From: Mercenaria mercenaria
Taxonomy: Eukaryota; Mollusca; Bivalvia; Venerida; Veneridae
Length of the DNA: 64,000 nt
Reading direction: 5' to 3'
Assembly (NCBI RefSeq): GCF_021730395.1
Contig: NC_069361.1
Span: 74,905,001-74,969,000, forward strand
Shown: positions 38,054 to 50,500 of the stretch, piece by piece
How the letters are laid out: the number at the start of each line of letters is the position of its first letter
Numbering within the stretch: the first letter of the stretch is position 1
Made by a program: the position numbers and the translations under genes
The notes under the pieces: model-generated
Database searches by the model: none
The model's input: the letters and a program-made list of their open reading frames with translations, nothing else
Told to the model about the DNA's origin: nothing

Positions 38054-39055
38054 CTTAAACAAGTGACCCTGGGCAAGGTCAACTTTAACCCCAAAGGCAT
38101 GATTTGAACAAACTTGGTAGAGGACCAATGCAAAATATCTAAGCTCAGGTCATTATGATTTCAGAGAAGATGATTATTTTTTCCTTAACAAGTCAATGTA
38201 AAATAAGTGAACCCCGGGGCAGGGCCAGTATTGATCTATACAAAATTGGAAGAGGACCACTGCACAATGCTACAAATACCCAAGCTCCGGGACTTGTGTT
38301 TAGAGATTTTTTAAGCTTTCCCTTTTCCTTGACGCTGCAACCAGAATCCTGCAACTCTGGTAGAAGACCATCCAGGCAATGTTTCATCAACTTCAGTGAT
38401 GTTGTTTGAATAAGATTGGACTGACACACGATGGCTCATCCCTAGCACTTTATGCTCAGGTGAGTTAAAAATAGATTAGTACTAGCAAAATGGACCTTTA
38501 AGCGGACATAACTTTACCAAAATGTATTTCAGCATGAAAATGGCAACAATTTGCAAAACTAGACATGGAACTGAGATTGCTTTCAATGTTTGGTTGAAAT
38601 CCCATCAGTAGTTTCAGACTAGTAATCGAGACACATTTTTGTAATAGACCAACAGACAAGACAAAATCAACACATGTAGGGAGATATAACAAATGACCAC
38701 TGAGTTTGTGTCAAGCTTTGTATACATTTGATACAAGTTCCTAAAATATACAACATAGCCAATATTTTTCAGTTTTGCCATGTAGAACAAGTGACCCCCT
38801 ACGGCTAGACCTCTTCAAACCACAGGGTGTCAATACAGGTTCATTAGATGATATTAAATACCAAATATCAACATTTCACAGATTTGTTTTACTTCATCCT
38901 ACATATAAGTCTGTGTAAAAGTCCTATAGATGTAAAACAAACTCCCAATTTCAAAACTGGACCGGTGGTTGATGACAGTCTGTTAGAGATCATACTATTT
39001 AGCTCTGGTTGTCCCTGACCACTATGTGCATCCAAACACAGCCGGGGAGGCTAAA
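38054..39055 (-). mobile_element. Two fragments of the hairpin-ended element family
   Basis: Positions 38,054-38,466 (start AACAAGTGACCCTGGGC, end TTTATGCTCAGGTGAGTTA) and 38,787-39,055 (start GAACAAGTGACCCC, GAGGCTAAA at the end) share boxes with the 29,193 element, such as TTGGTAGAGGACCA and AAATACCAAATATCAA. Both are truncated. Confidence 0.5.
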
Positions 39056-39059
39056 TATT

Positions 39060-40022
39060 TGCCATTGTTTTTATCATTATACCGTTGCAATGCAGTGCGA
39101 ACATTTTTGTTGTCAAATAGTCATCTTAAAATAATTCTCGCTGACATGTTTTAATCATATATTATTGCATGATGCGGCTTTCCTTTGATCTTTTCATTGC
39201 GATATACATAGTAACATTCTTCACAGTCAGGAACTGCACCAGTAACAGAAGAAACTGTATTGATATAATAACAATATAGAACTAACTGGAATGATATACA
39301 ACAGTACAGTTTTCCCCATTAAGTTGTATAGGAAAAGTATGACGATATATATCGGCATAGCTCTTTTTGCACTCAAACAAAATAGATATGTCTCATTTTC
39401 TGTCCAGTTCGCCAGAAGCCCGCATGTTGTAAGAATTACTTACAATGGACATTAAAATTAAAAAATAATGGCGAATTGTAAAAGCCCATCCGTCACAATT
39501 CTGACTCGGTATCCCATTCCAGACAATTAGCATTTGGAGTCCATCTATACATACGATGGAGACATGTGCGACATTCATTCTCCCTATTTAGATCTAGCCC
39601 TAGTGTGAGCAATGATCGATCAATTACATTCTAAGACTTACAAAACAATTCTGACAGTTATAACGCCGGGGACTACCTCCTTTTCATATCTTCTTGGCAA
39701 ACTGAACAGTAAATGGGCCATATATGAAACAAAAGGTCATATGACATTTATTTAGGCCTACCAGTGCGGAACTTTTGTTTATGAAAAATCTATATCATTC
39801 TGGATAAAAAAGAAATATTGTTTCCATGCGATGGAACAGTTGAAGGATAGACACTCCTTTATCGCAACGATATATGCTATCGGTTCTTTGACTATTACAT
39901 AAACGGTTCAATTAATTCAAATATTATTAGAAAGTGTCTTTTTCACTCTTCTTACCTAGTGACAAAGGAAGAAAGGTTCTACTCATGTGATGTACGTGGT
40001 GAGCTATAAAGTTGTTTTATTT
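39060..40022. other. Inter-block region, no gene recognised
   Basis: AT-rich unique sequence with no convincing exon, repeat or RNA signal. Confidence 0.4.
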
Positions 40023-40221
40023 TGAAATATTCGCTGTCATTTGTCAGATTCAATTTTGCCGTCTGTAGCATCCTGACTAGAAAGAAATATTCGCTGCCAT
40101 TCTGATGCATCCTGACTAGAAAGAAACCTTTGCTGCCATTTGTAAGACCAAAACTTTCACGCTGTATAGCATCATGACTAGAAAAAACTGCGCTGCCATT
40201 TGTCGGATCAAATTTTTACGT
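40023..40221. repeat. ~60-bp degenerate tandem repeat (GCTGCCATTTGT / CATCCTGACTAGAAA)
   Basis: Three to four imperfect copies of a unit with ATTCGCTGCCATT, a variable stretch and GCATCCTGACTAGAAAGAAA. Confidence 0.6.
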
Positions 40222-40269
40222 CTAAATAATATATTTTACCATACAACGAAATCATATGTCTTGAGCTAA

Positions 40270-40306
40270 ACACACACACACACACAAACGCACGCACACA
40301 CACACA

Positions 40307-40354
<48 letters not shown>

Positions 40355-40358
40355 CACA
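40270..40358. repeat. (CA)n / (CACG)n microsatellite
   Basis: About 89 bp of pure alternating purine-pyrimidine sequence: CA repeats, then GCAC repeats, then CA again. Such tracts can adopt Z-DNA and mutate quickly. Confidence 0.95.
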
Positions 40359-40857
40359 TATTGTAATTACATATAAAGCACGTGTTTTATTGGGTTTACC
40401 GCATTCATTAGGATTAGGTGCGGGTTTCCGTTATTTCAAAAATATAACAATCATGTGACAGGAACATGCGTAATTTTATTAATTGTAATGCGAGATACAT
40501 ATAATTTGAGTGAAAACTTTATACAATTGACTTTTTGTACTTATTTCAACCACCTATCTTACGTAGCCAGAACATATTGCCCTCTTGGCTTCCTGCTTTT
40601 AAACATAGGTTTGATTGTGTATTACATTAAAAAAGTTGAAGATAATATCTTTTTCTAGTGAGAGGGGTGGGTGTATCATCTTTCGAGTAATATCATACGC
40701 CCTTTTAAATATTAGAAGTACCTGACAAATAAGTCTGAATTCAGACCCTGTGTTTTGTTCACAGGAGATAACTCGCCTTATACAGTTTTGTCCTGGAAAC
40801 AACAGCCTGTGATAGTAAAAGCTACAAATTTAACGCTTAGCATTACATTTTGAGCAA

Positions 40858-43560
40858 AAAAATTTAAACAACACCAAATCATAGAAAGAAAGGGTTGTTT
40901 CACGTGAAAATTGAACAGCATGTAAAGCAGGCATATTACTCTACATAACAATTGCCAGTATATTGATTTAAACATGGAGTTCCAGAAAAGGACTGCATAA
41001 AAGGGCTACACTTTCGGACAGTTCAAAGTGTTTAAAACTCACCATTTTCAAAGAACTGTTTCATATCTTCGTTTTGATCAAATTGCAATAATGTCCCAGA
41101 GTTGAAATTTCACATAACTAGATAGAACGTAGTTTTTAGCAATTGCTTATTTTTTATTTCTTTTCAAATGTCATTCATTTTTAAAGGGGGACAACTTTTT
41201 TCAGAATATTCTAAGTATCCATTGTATGGAACAGTTTGGCAGAACATGTAATGGTCAGGAAGATTGTTGGTAAAGATTTTGTTCGTTTATTAGATATTTC
41301 TACGTTTTGGTAATTTAGGTAATTTAGGTACTCATTAATCTTAAGCCGGTAACCAGGCTTGTGAATAATGATTGAGTGAGAATTATTTTTGTGAATTATG
41401 ATATCTACTCGTTCCCTTTTGGTATTTTGTTGTAACGTTTTAAAAGAGTCATCCTATGACGAGGGCCCGTGTTTGAATCAACATAGACAACGTTACCATA
41501 AGTTACGTTAAATACCTTGGGTGCATGTGCTGTACAGTAACGGAAACATTCTCAACATGTAGATTAACGTCCGAAGACTTAGTCCTCCTATAATAACATA
41601 TCAATGTTCAATACGAATATGATTTCATGGCAGGTTGATATATAGTTTTACACAAAAGGGCCATCTAGACCCCTGAAACTAGAAACTTCAGGAGCCATTC
41701 AGTCCAAATATGTTGGCTAAATGAATAATGTATGCAGACGTTTTCTTTCTTCATGTATTAAATCTGGCATAGCCATATTCAAAGTTTAAGTAGCTTGTCA
41801 GCAGTTCTAAAAATATTACCCGGGTTAATCGCCCCCAAGTTTTTACTGGCCAGTGGGCTCCTGCATTAAATCAGCATCCATTCAACTGCTCACGTAGTGA
41901 CTACATGTTACAGTATAACATTATATATGATGCTATGCAAGTCGATTTAGATTTACATGGAAATGAGTGTGTTAACAGCTTAGTCCTTCATAGGACTATC
42001 TGACTTGCAGGCAGGTATTGATGATTCAATCCAAGATATCTTTAACAAGGCAGTACCTATAGATAGTGTTTTCTCGTCGCATTTATCAGATCTCACTTTA
42101 AACAAAAAAAATTTACGTTTAACAGTCTTCATATTTATAAACTGTTACATTAAATACCGTTGAATCTATACATTTATCCCCAGAAAACTACAGGTACACT
42201 TTTTCAGCTGGGTCGGCTGAGGCAGAAGTGATTTACCCAAATTACACCACATGCAGCGGCTCCAGCAGGTACATATAGAATCTTTTGATATGTTAATTTT
42301 AAGGCAAGTAACATAAACTACTCGATCGCATCACATCCAAGCCGCGACATCACATTTTTCAAACATATTTGCAGCATTAGAAGTTCAGCTGTGTTAAATT
42401 ACTGTGTTGCAGGCATCAAAATACACTTTATTGATAATAAATAAGTTCCTTTAATACCTTCAACTCACAGTGCTTTTTCTACGGTTTGAGGAGTAAAGGG
42501 TCCATTGTATAAATGGATTTATTTTCGTGGTTTATTGCTAAAAACTGAGTCATATAGTGTCGACAAACCAAGTAAAACTTTTAAACTTAGTTTTTACAGA
42601 TTTTTATTTGCAGAGTTCTTATAGTGTGTCAACTAAAAGTAATAAATAAAAAAAGATATGTTTGTCCGCAATGTAATGTTAGCTTTAAATTCTTTCTGGT
42701 ATTTGCTGACCAGGAGTGTAGAAATGATTTTGTAGTGAATGTATATCTTTTATGGGTATTTTGAAGTTGCTGAGATACATAGGCCTACCTAAAATTTCTT
42801 CATCTTAATTTTTAACATTATTTATGATTGTTGTTACCACACCTATATATTACTAAGTTACAATTGCCTTGTTTGGAAAAAAATTCAGGTCGCGAAATTG
42901 AAAGTCATATCAACAATATGATAGTTACTTAATATCAGCAAAATGAAAATAATTTCATATCAGAAATGTGTAAAAGTTATTCTATATTAGTAATTCAGAT
43001 ATTTATACGAGCAATATGAAAGTTACTTCTTATCAGTGATATGAGAATAATAATATCTGTCATGTGCTTATCGTATACATGTTAGCATTTTATTCTGGCA
43101 CATTATTTTTCTTGCATACCGTATTTTACAAATAACAGTGGAAATACTTAAGTAGCACTCTTTCTTATAGTAGAGAGTGAACACAAAGCACGGGAAATTA
43201 ACGTCCGTAAGCAGAAGTGACGTCATAATGTTTTGCGTTACGCACAATAATAACGTTCTTCTTCAGTTTATCATTTTGCAGCGTAACGTTATGTTCTTAC
43301 GGAAAACTAACGTATTTTGAATCGAGAAATATACTATAAGGAACGTAGAGAAACCTGCTTTCTCGTATTTTTACACAAACAATATATTATCAGTTGAAAA
43401 AAAGACGTTTCGAACCCATTTTTCAAGTTTGAGTCAATTTTACGCAATGAAAATGACGACCCCAATTTTTGGAAGAATAAACTGCAACGATTTTAAATTT
43501 ATCAACGCACGTGTCATTGAATAAAATAATTTCAATAATATGTTGTTTCAAATTATTAAT
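40858..43560. other. Non-coding spacer before gene C, no gene recognised
   Basis: Counterpart of 10,681-13,490, AT-rich, with the degenerate ATATCAG array at 42,902-43,060. No exon seen. Confidence 0.5.
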
Positions 43561-43734
43561 ATTGAACAGTGCGTTCTAACCATTTGTCCTTGTTTGTTAT
43601 TTCCCTGTGTGAACATGTATATGTTATAAATCTGTTGTGGTGATAACTGTCAATTCGTGTGTTCGTGTCTTTGGAATGAAGATAATTAAAAAGCGAAACA
43701 TTCTGTGTCAGAGGGCATTAAACGTCGTCCTTCC

Positions 43735-43970
43735 GTCATTTCACCACGAACACACGCAGACACAGCAAATCGGCATTTTTTTGTCCTGTCGTGTCTTCAG
43801 CCTTAACACACGCAGACACGGCAAATCGGCATTTTGTCGTCCTGTCTTGTCTCCGTCACGAAAACATGAAGATATAACAGATCGGCATTTTCACGTCCTT
43901 CTTCATCCAGAACACACGTAGATACGACAGATCGGCGGTTTGTTGTTCACACGAGACTTCGTGTTGTCGC
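43735..43970. repeat. ~56-bp tandem repeat (AATCGGCATTTT family), block 3
   Basis: Four units, matching those at 13,675-13,905 almost base for base. Confidence 0.65.
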
Positions 43971-46900
43971 ATTCCAATACACATGCAAAAAACATGACAA
44001 GATGCACTTTTTGAAATAATACAAATCTATTCTCACAGACGTTCATAAAGTACACTCAGACATTGTTTACAACTTTAGGCAAATGTATGCCGAAACTCAT
44101 AACACAAACTGTGTAAACTTTCTGCGTATGTGGACTGGAAGGCGAAGACATGGAAAGACGAGTATCTGTAGATTGTTGTGTGTATATCCAATCACCGTAG
44201 ATACAAAGACAAAAAGGGGGGCTATTTTGGTAATGAAAGATATTGTGCGCCGGATCGTCATAAGGAATCATATAAGCAGTATATGAAATCCGCCTACAAG
44301 CCCTACAAATCAGTCTTAGAGTGGTACCTGCATCCTTTTTTATAACTCCATCTAATTAAGTCTTGTAAAAATAGTTTCTGTTATTAAGAACTTGAAAAAA
44401 ACATATTTTCATTATGGAAGTTAAAGTGTAGCACTATGGTGTTGTCTAACTTCTTCAATGCTACAATAAAACAATGAAATAAAACAAACGGGGGCAATTT
44501 TCTCCTTTCTTTTCCTTTCACCTTTTACTGATGCATTTTTATTTTACAACAGACTCAATTGCAATTTCAAACAGATAAGTAATACAAGCATTCCGAAACT
44601 TAAGGCCTAAAAAGAAGTGTCTGTGAAACAAATGTGTTTTTTTGAAAACCGTAAGAACATGTTTGAAAAGTTCTTTATTGATGGTGAAAAAAATGAAAGA
44701 GAGTTGATATTTTTACATATTTTGGTGTGTTGCAAATATGTCTGCTGCTGCTTATTCATTGTGTTTGATAAAATAAACTTAGATGTGAAGAAAAAAATTC
44801 ACTATTTGACACGACAAATATACGAATTTTCCTATTCGTATCAAATGTTCTGATCTTATGTTGATAATATTAAGGTGATTGATAAACCGCACATTATAGG
44901 CCTACATTGCCCATATGTAATACGTAGATGTCCACCAAAAACCTCAAGCTGTTCAATTTATGGTTCCTACTACATGTAAAGAAGCAGTTACCATTTTATG
45001 TGTTGAAAGAGAAAACAGCTTACCCGCTTTTTGTTTTATTCCCAATTTATTGTTTATAACTTTTCAATCTTGTAGAATTACACATTTAATGACTTACCTA
45101 TTTTTGAAAAATCACAAAAGTACTAAAAGATGTCTAGAATTTAAACTAGCGATACATGTTATAGGGAAAGAAAACCCCAACAAAACAAAATAGCGTCGTT
45201 GTCACACGCCATCGAAAAAGATATTTTGATAATTGTTGGATATGTAATCATTTTTTTTCTTGTAAAAAAATCCCTCTTCTTATAAAAACAAATCACCCCG
45301 TTTTCTGAAATCTAACTCTGTCTAATTTCAGGGCTTTAAAAATGGGGTATGGTAGTAAAATGAATAAAAATATAAACGTTAAAATAGGAACGTTTTACAA
45401 GAGGACACTGAATGGCAGAGAGCAGTCTCTGCTTTTTTTCTTCTTCTAGAATTTTGTTCTGAGTTATCACGATGTCATTATAAATAAATGTACTAAGTAC
45501 AAAAGAAATTTGAATATCGCTAGCAACTCTTTTGGGCATCAAAGAGGGCTTGTAGCTTTTGATCCTTTCCGAGACTGGCGATTGCAATCAATACCAACAA
45601 ACAGTAAAAGCAGAATGAATAATAATCGAAAACGGAATGTCTATGGTAAACACTGGTCTTCCCGAGAACGCGCTAAATTCGCCGCCTGAATGATTTTAAT
45701 GGACCTTGGTTTAAGGCATAAACATTAAAAATATCGAACTCACCTTAAATGAAATCGTGACTACCGTGAAAAAATAGTGTTAAACATTTAAAGCAGTACA
45801 AAAGTGTACATATAGCTTGTGTATGGGAACGAAACATTTACTTTCGTCTTTAAAATCAATTATTATTGATCACTCATGACTTTTAAAGGTGGTAATTCAG
45901 CAACTGGGGCGCCAGTAATGTATAACACACAACATATTTTAAAAAGTTCCCACAGTATTGTATATCATCAATGAAAACATATCACAACATCAACTTTATG
46001 TTCTTCATTGGATATATAAAATACAAATGTTACACACATATCAACACTAATCACACATATGTTTCAGCCGCCGCTTTTATTATAAATTTACAATCATATT
46101 TACAAACAACAATTATTTACATTTCTGTATCACCTTGCTCTTGTCGTTCCACAGCCGTTCGAATCATGCGGATTTACTATGAAACATTTATGAACTCATT
46201 GTGTGTCTATGTTGCTGACCATTAGTTACAAAGGCCGGAAAAATGAATGGTTTCCTCATCATATTTTCAGACCACAGGCATGTTTTGGATGTTAGTTGGA
46301 AATTATTATTTGGTCGTGGACACTATCTGTATTTCTGATGGTGACTGGTAATAGAATTCTTGTATCGATATAATCAGTAGTACCGCCAACCACACTAAAC
46401 CTACGAATAGTTTGCGTATGTTTCGGCCCTAAGTATATTTCAAACAATATTATCAGAATATATTTTGTACTTGAATGTATTGCAGCCAGTAGCATTAGTT
46501 AAAATACCTTTAGAGAAGGTGTTGAATAAAAGACCATATTTTTAGTATTTCGAAATCTGTGTGGGAAACTTATTTTATCAAACAATGGAGATTCTGTATA
46601 AAAGCTGATTACTATCAAATAGAATCTGGAACAACTGATAAGTCTCTGAAAATCTGATATGCAACAAAATGTCGAAAAACCGTTATGAAGTAAGTGGATT
46701 TTATATGAAATAAAGAAGAGCTGGATTTAGTGGTGTTCAGCCTAAAGGCAATATTTAGATTTGATACCAAGTCAGTATGTGGGATTTAAGGACGGTGTAA
46801 ATTTGGAAATAAAATAGGAAAAAGAGACAATTAGTCTTAACATTTTTGAAAACCTTATTAATTCTATAATTGTTAAAACGTCATTACTTTCAAAACTTAA

Positions 46901-47044
46901 GAGTTGTGAAATTTTGTACAGTGTAATAATTGGTAATTGCGTTGCATCCAGAAATGCTTAGTCGCGACGAACCTTAAAATTAGGCTTCTCAAGACAGCTT
47001 GTCGCAGCATACATTTTCTATGCAATAGTTTGTGTTGGGCTAAT
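43971..47044. other. 3' flank of gene C, no gene recognised
   Basis: AT-rich copy of 13,906-16,984. Short open frames are shared with block 2 but not with block 1. Confidence 0.5.
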
Positions 47045-47270
47045 TGCCATGTTTAATAGTACTGTGCAAGGTGGAACCTGTCATTGTTCCGGGACTCCCT
47101 TGGACGCAGAATGGAAAGCACTGGACTTGCACAGGAATTCCGTCTGTGCAGTTCGAACATCCATGTACTGGGTCTCTTTGTCCGCACTGAATACTGTCCT
47201 TGCTGGCTGCAAGATCAAATAGTATCGAATACAGGCTGTCAACACTGCAACTTTCTTAATTTTGAGATTT
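47045..47270 (-). other. Conserved open segment downstream of gene C exon 5, possible exon
   Basis: After a CTTGCAG, one frame reads ASKDSIQCGQRDPVHGCSNC, then TDGIPVQVQCFPFCVQG, and ends at TAG after HSTIKHGN. A second frame beginning after CTTAAG reads ENLKIKKVAVLTACIRYYLI and continues about 40 codons. Both survive in block 2. It begins about 290 bp past the gene C stop. Confidence 0.3.
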
Positions 47271-47557
47271 TCCTTAAGAAAACAGAAAATTACAGTTTTT
47301 AATGAAAAGAATACACTATTTGTTTACCGCGTCTTTTGAATGTTTTCTTCTCATATACAGACACTTTATGATGAAGCACTGTTATCAGTAAAGCAAGTTA
47401 AAAGAGCAACATACATATAAGATTTGCCATTTCCCTTTAAAGACAAATTTTAAGATCAAACTAAAAAACAATATTTCAAATATTCCAGACATTAATAATT
47501 GAAACAATTGGAACATGCAGGAAAGTAAGACTTTGTTGACAGCCTGAGATATTGTTT

Positions 47558-50500
47558 TCATTTTATCGTGCAATTCGCTTGAACCTTTCGTAACTTCTTT
47601 AGAAGCATTCTTTTCCCCTTTGGTGCTTTGAACACAACATCCCCATGACGAAGGAAGAAGATACTGTCGTTTAAGTACCGGTAGTTCGACAAGATTAGGA
47701 ACCCTTTTCTCCGTAGTCTAGAAGGGCTGTATTTGTCCAATGGAATTTTAATGCCATTTTCTGTCTGCAGTCGTATGAAATACCTTCGGCTGATACTCAT
47801 ATCTGGCTGCCATTCATACTGAGTAACCCTGGCAGTTAGGTATCTTTCGTCTTCTCCGCTGTGTGGTCCTGTTATTCTCAGATGATAAGCTATAAAAGAT
47901 CAAATCACACTTGTTTAAGTAACAGTGAGGGGTGTAAATATCAGGCAGTGTACGAACTCTTCATAATAATTTCTCTTATCATCATCATCATCATCATCAT
48001 CATCTTTTTCTTCTTCTTCTTCTTTTTCTTCCTCTTCTTCTTCATCGATATTTATAAAGTGAATACAAAATGAATGCTTAAACAATCCATTTCTCGTCGC
48101 CAAGGTAATATTCTAATTATATTTGAACATTTCAGACCCAAAGAGAGATTTTTATTATAAATGACTGACCCATGCTGAAGATACAATTTAACTGCCCTAC
48201 AGTATATGATACAGGCATGTATATATTCTTAGAACAGGCACGCTATACGCTAGTGCGATGCTGGAAGGAGCTGTTACATTTCATGAATGAGTGAAAATTA
48301 CGGTGTTGACCAAATCTAGAATAAATGTTAGAAATGCTAGAATATAAGCTCTGAATGCCAAATAAGTCATTAAATGCCCATACCAAACATTATATTTTCA
48401 TTACATATCATCGATTCCAGGGACTTCCTCTTCATTTTTGGTAGTTTGCCACTCAGAAAAGCATCGTTTCTGGACGAATGTTGACACGGAGCTTTTGATT
48501 TTCTTCTTGGATAAACATTTACCCCACAGCAGCTGCAATAGAAGAGATATACGATGTTCTTTGTGGCAAAATAACTCACTCCGCGACGTATTTAAGTAAG
48601 CTGGTACATATTTTTTTACCATTGCGAAACTGTCCGACAGTATGTTTATCTTATTTAAACTGACTCCCGATATAACTGGACCGAAATATAAATAATATAA
48701 CTCGACTGAATACAAGATAAGACAATTTAATACTTACATGTGATTTCTTTCTGGTTTATCATCGTGAATTTTATATTTGGAACTAGTTACTCGGCAGCAC
48801 GTTTGCTGTTTTGGTTGGAAAGTTTGAAATCCGCAACAATTGTAGGTGCCATTATTTCCGCAGTGCATTATACCGTTGCAGTCTATCATATCGCTTCTTC
48901 TGAAAAAGAATAATTAACTTACTCAACTAAGTAAGTGCATGGTTGAAGTTACGCCAATTGTATCTATCTTTAAATACCTTTCTGTATTATTAATCTTTAT
49001 ACAGATGTACATTTTTGCATCAATTTAGAGTGTTTAAGAGGATAGTATAATTTTTATTACTACTCAACAGGCATCTATCGAAATCTTACATGGCGAGTGT
49101 CTAAAGTCCGGCTATTAATGCAGGATCTTGGGGACTGTCAGTAGTTAAAAATGGGAAAATAAAACCAAGAGTCTTGAAGAAATCTTTAAAAGTATGTCAA
49201 AAATGATTTAGCGGTGGCGCTGTGGAGTGTACTAAGTAACAGGAGAAATAGTTGCGTGACGAGTAAAGTACCGGTTTGATGTTGATATATGCTTTTTGTT
49301 ACGGTTGGAGTAAAGTTAATGATGTTGTGGCTTTCATGAGCACTGATATTTACCTTTTTTTTTATTTCCGAAGCATATTACCTTTTTATCATGTCAGAGG
49401 TTACAAACTTCAACTTGATTTTTGCAAACACGCTTTTTATAATTCTAAATTACAGAACCTCTAACTTTTTAACTACAATTTTGAATATTTGACGACATCG
49501 TTTCTAAAATGAGCATACTGAAAATGTTGTAGTGTCAATATTGCTTATGTCAATTTTGAGTCATCGTTTTAAGACGAGTTTTGTCTTCAAGATGTCTCCG
49601 TTCTAGGTCACCAAGTAGAAAATACTATCATTTTTCAGTCTTCAAATGCCATTTCAACACATGAACATTTGGTAAGCGACTGTGCACCATTTCAACGGTC
49701 CATTTGTTTTAAAAGAGCAAAACAGAACGTTACGGTTTTCTTATATAACTACGAGACATAATTTTATAGAAGTAACGGCTAACTTGTTCTACATCTTAAA
49801 TGTAATCTGCCTACCAAAGACAATTTTACATTTTAACAAAACCTATAGAACGGCACCAGCTAGCAAACTGATAAAACAACATTTTTTCTGTTTTATAAAA
49901 ACTAAAAGTTATTTTAGTCATTTACCAGACATTTCTGAATAGTTGTCATATACGTTGCGTGCGGATGGACACCAGGGTAGAAAGACAGACCTTCCGCAAG
50001 CCAAATGGATGACCAACTCACATGGCGAAAGTAAAAATGAGATCTCTCAGGAAAGACATAATAGACGGAATACTAAATGTTCCCGTTACATAAAATGTTT
50101 AACATTTTAAATGTCAAGACTAGTAAAGGGAAAATGAACATAAAACATTAAAATCAGTTTCATATTTATGAAGTGCATACATATTATGCTGACGAAATGT
50201 ATAAAACATAATTGTTCAATGACAATATGACAAATTCCAAATTCAATAAAATATGACAAGAGACTTTTCGTTTATTGCACAGACACAATGACTGGACATA
50301 TCTAATAAGGCCACATACTTTGCCATAACTTCGAAAAAACAGTTTTGTTTTAATTTTTACAAATTTGCATATCTGTTTATAAACAGCTTATAATTAAATA
50401 AAATCATGTAGGCTATAACTGTGGCATGTCAAACGTTGCTAAATTATATATGTATGTTTTCATTATTGTATGTTTGTTATTGTTATTCAATGTCTTGTCA

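Larger units (their letters stand above)
40858..50410. repeat. Recent large duplication, copy 2 (partner 10,681-20,330)
   Basis: Near identical to copy 1 from AACAACACCAAATCAT onward. Differences are scattered substitutions, an ATC/TTC microsatellite expansion at 47,978-48,045, and absence of the 160-bp stretch at 13,174-13,336. The copy spans the spacer, the C 3' flank and exons 5 to 3. Divergence rises past about 50,410, where a foldback insertion sits. Confidence 0.85.

Noticed and set aside
47861-48103. Open frames rich in Asp/Glu or Phe
   Set aside because: They are translations of the ATC/TTC microsatellite in an intron.
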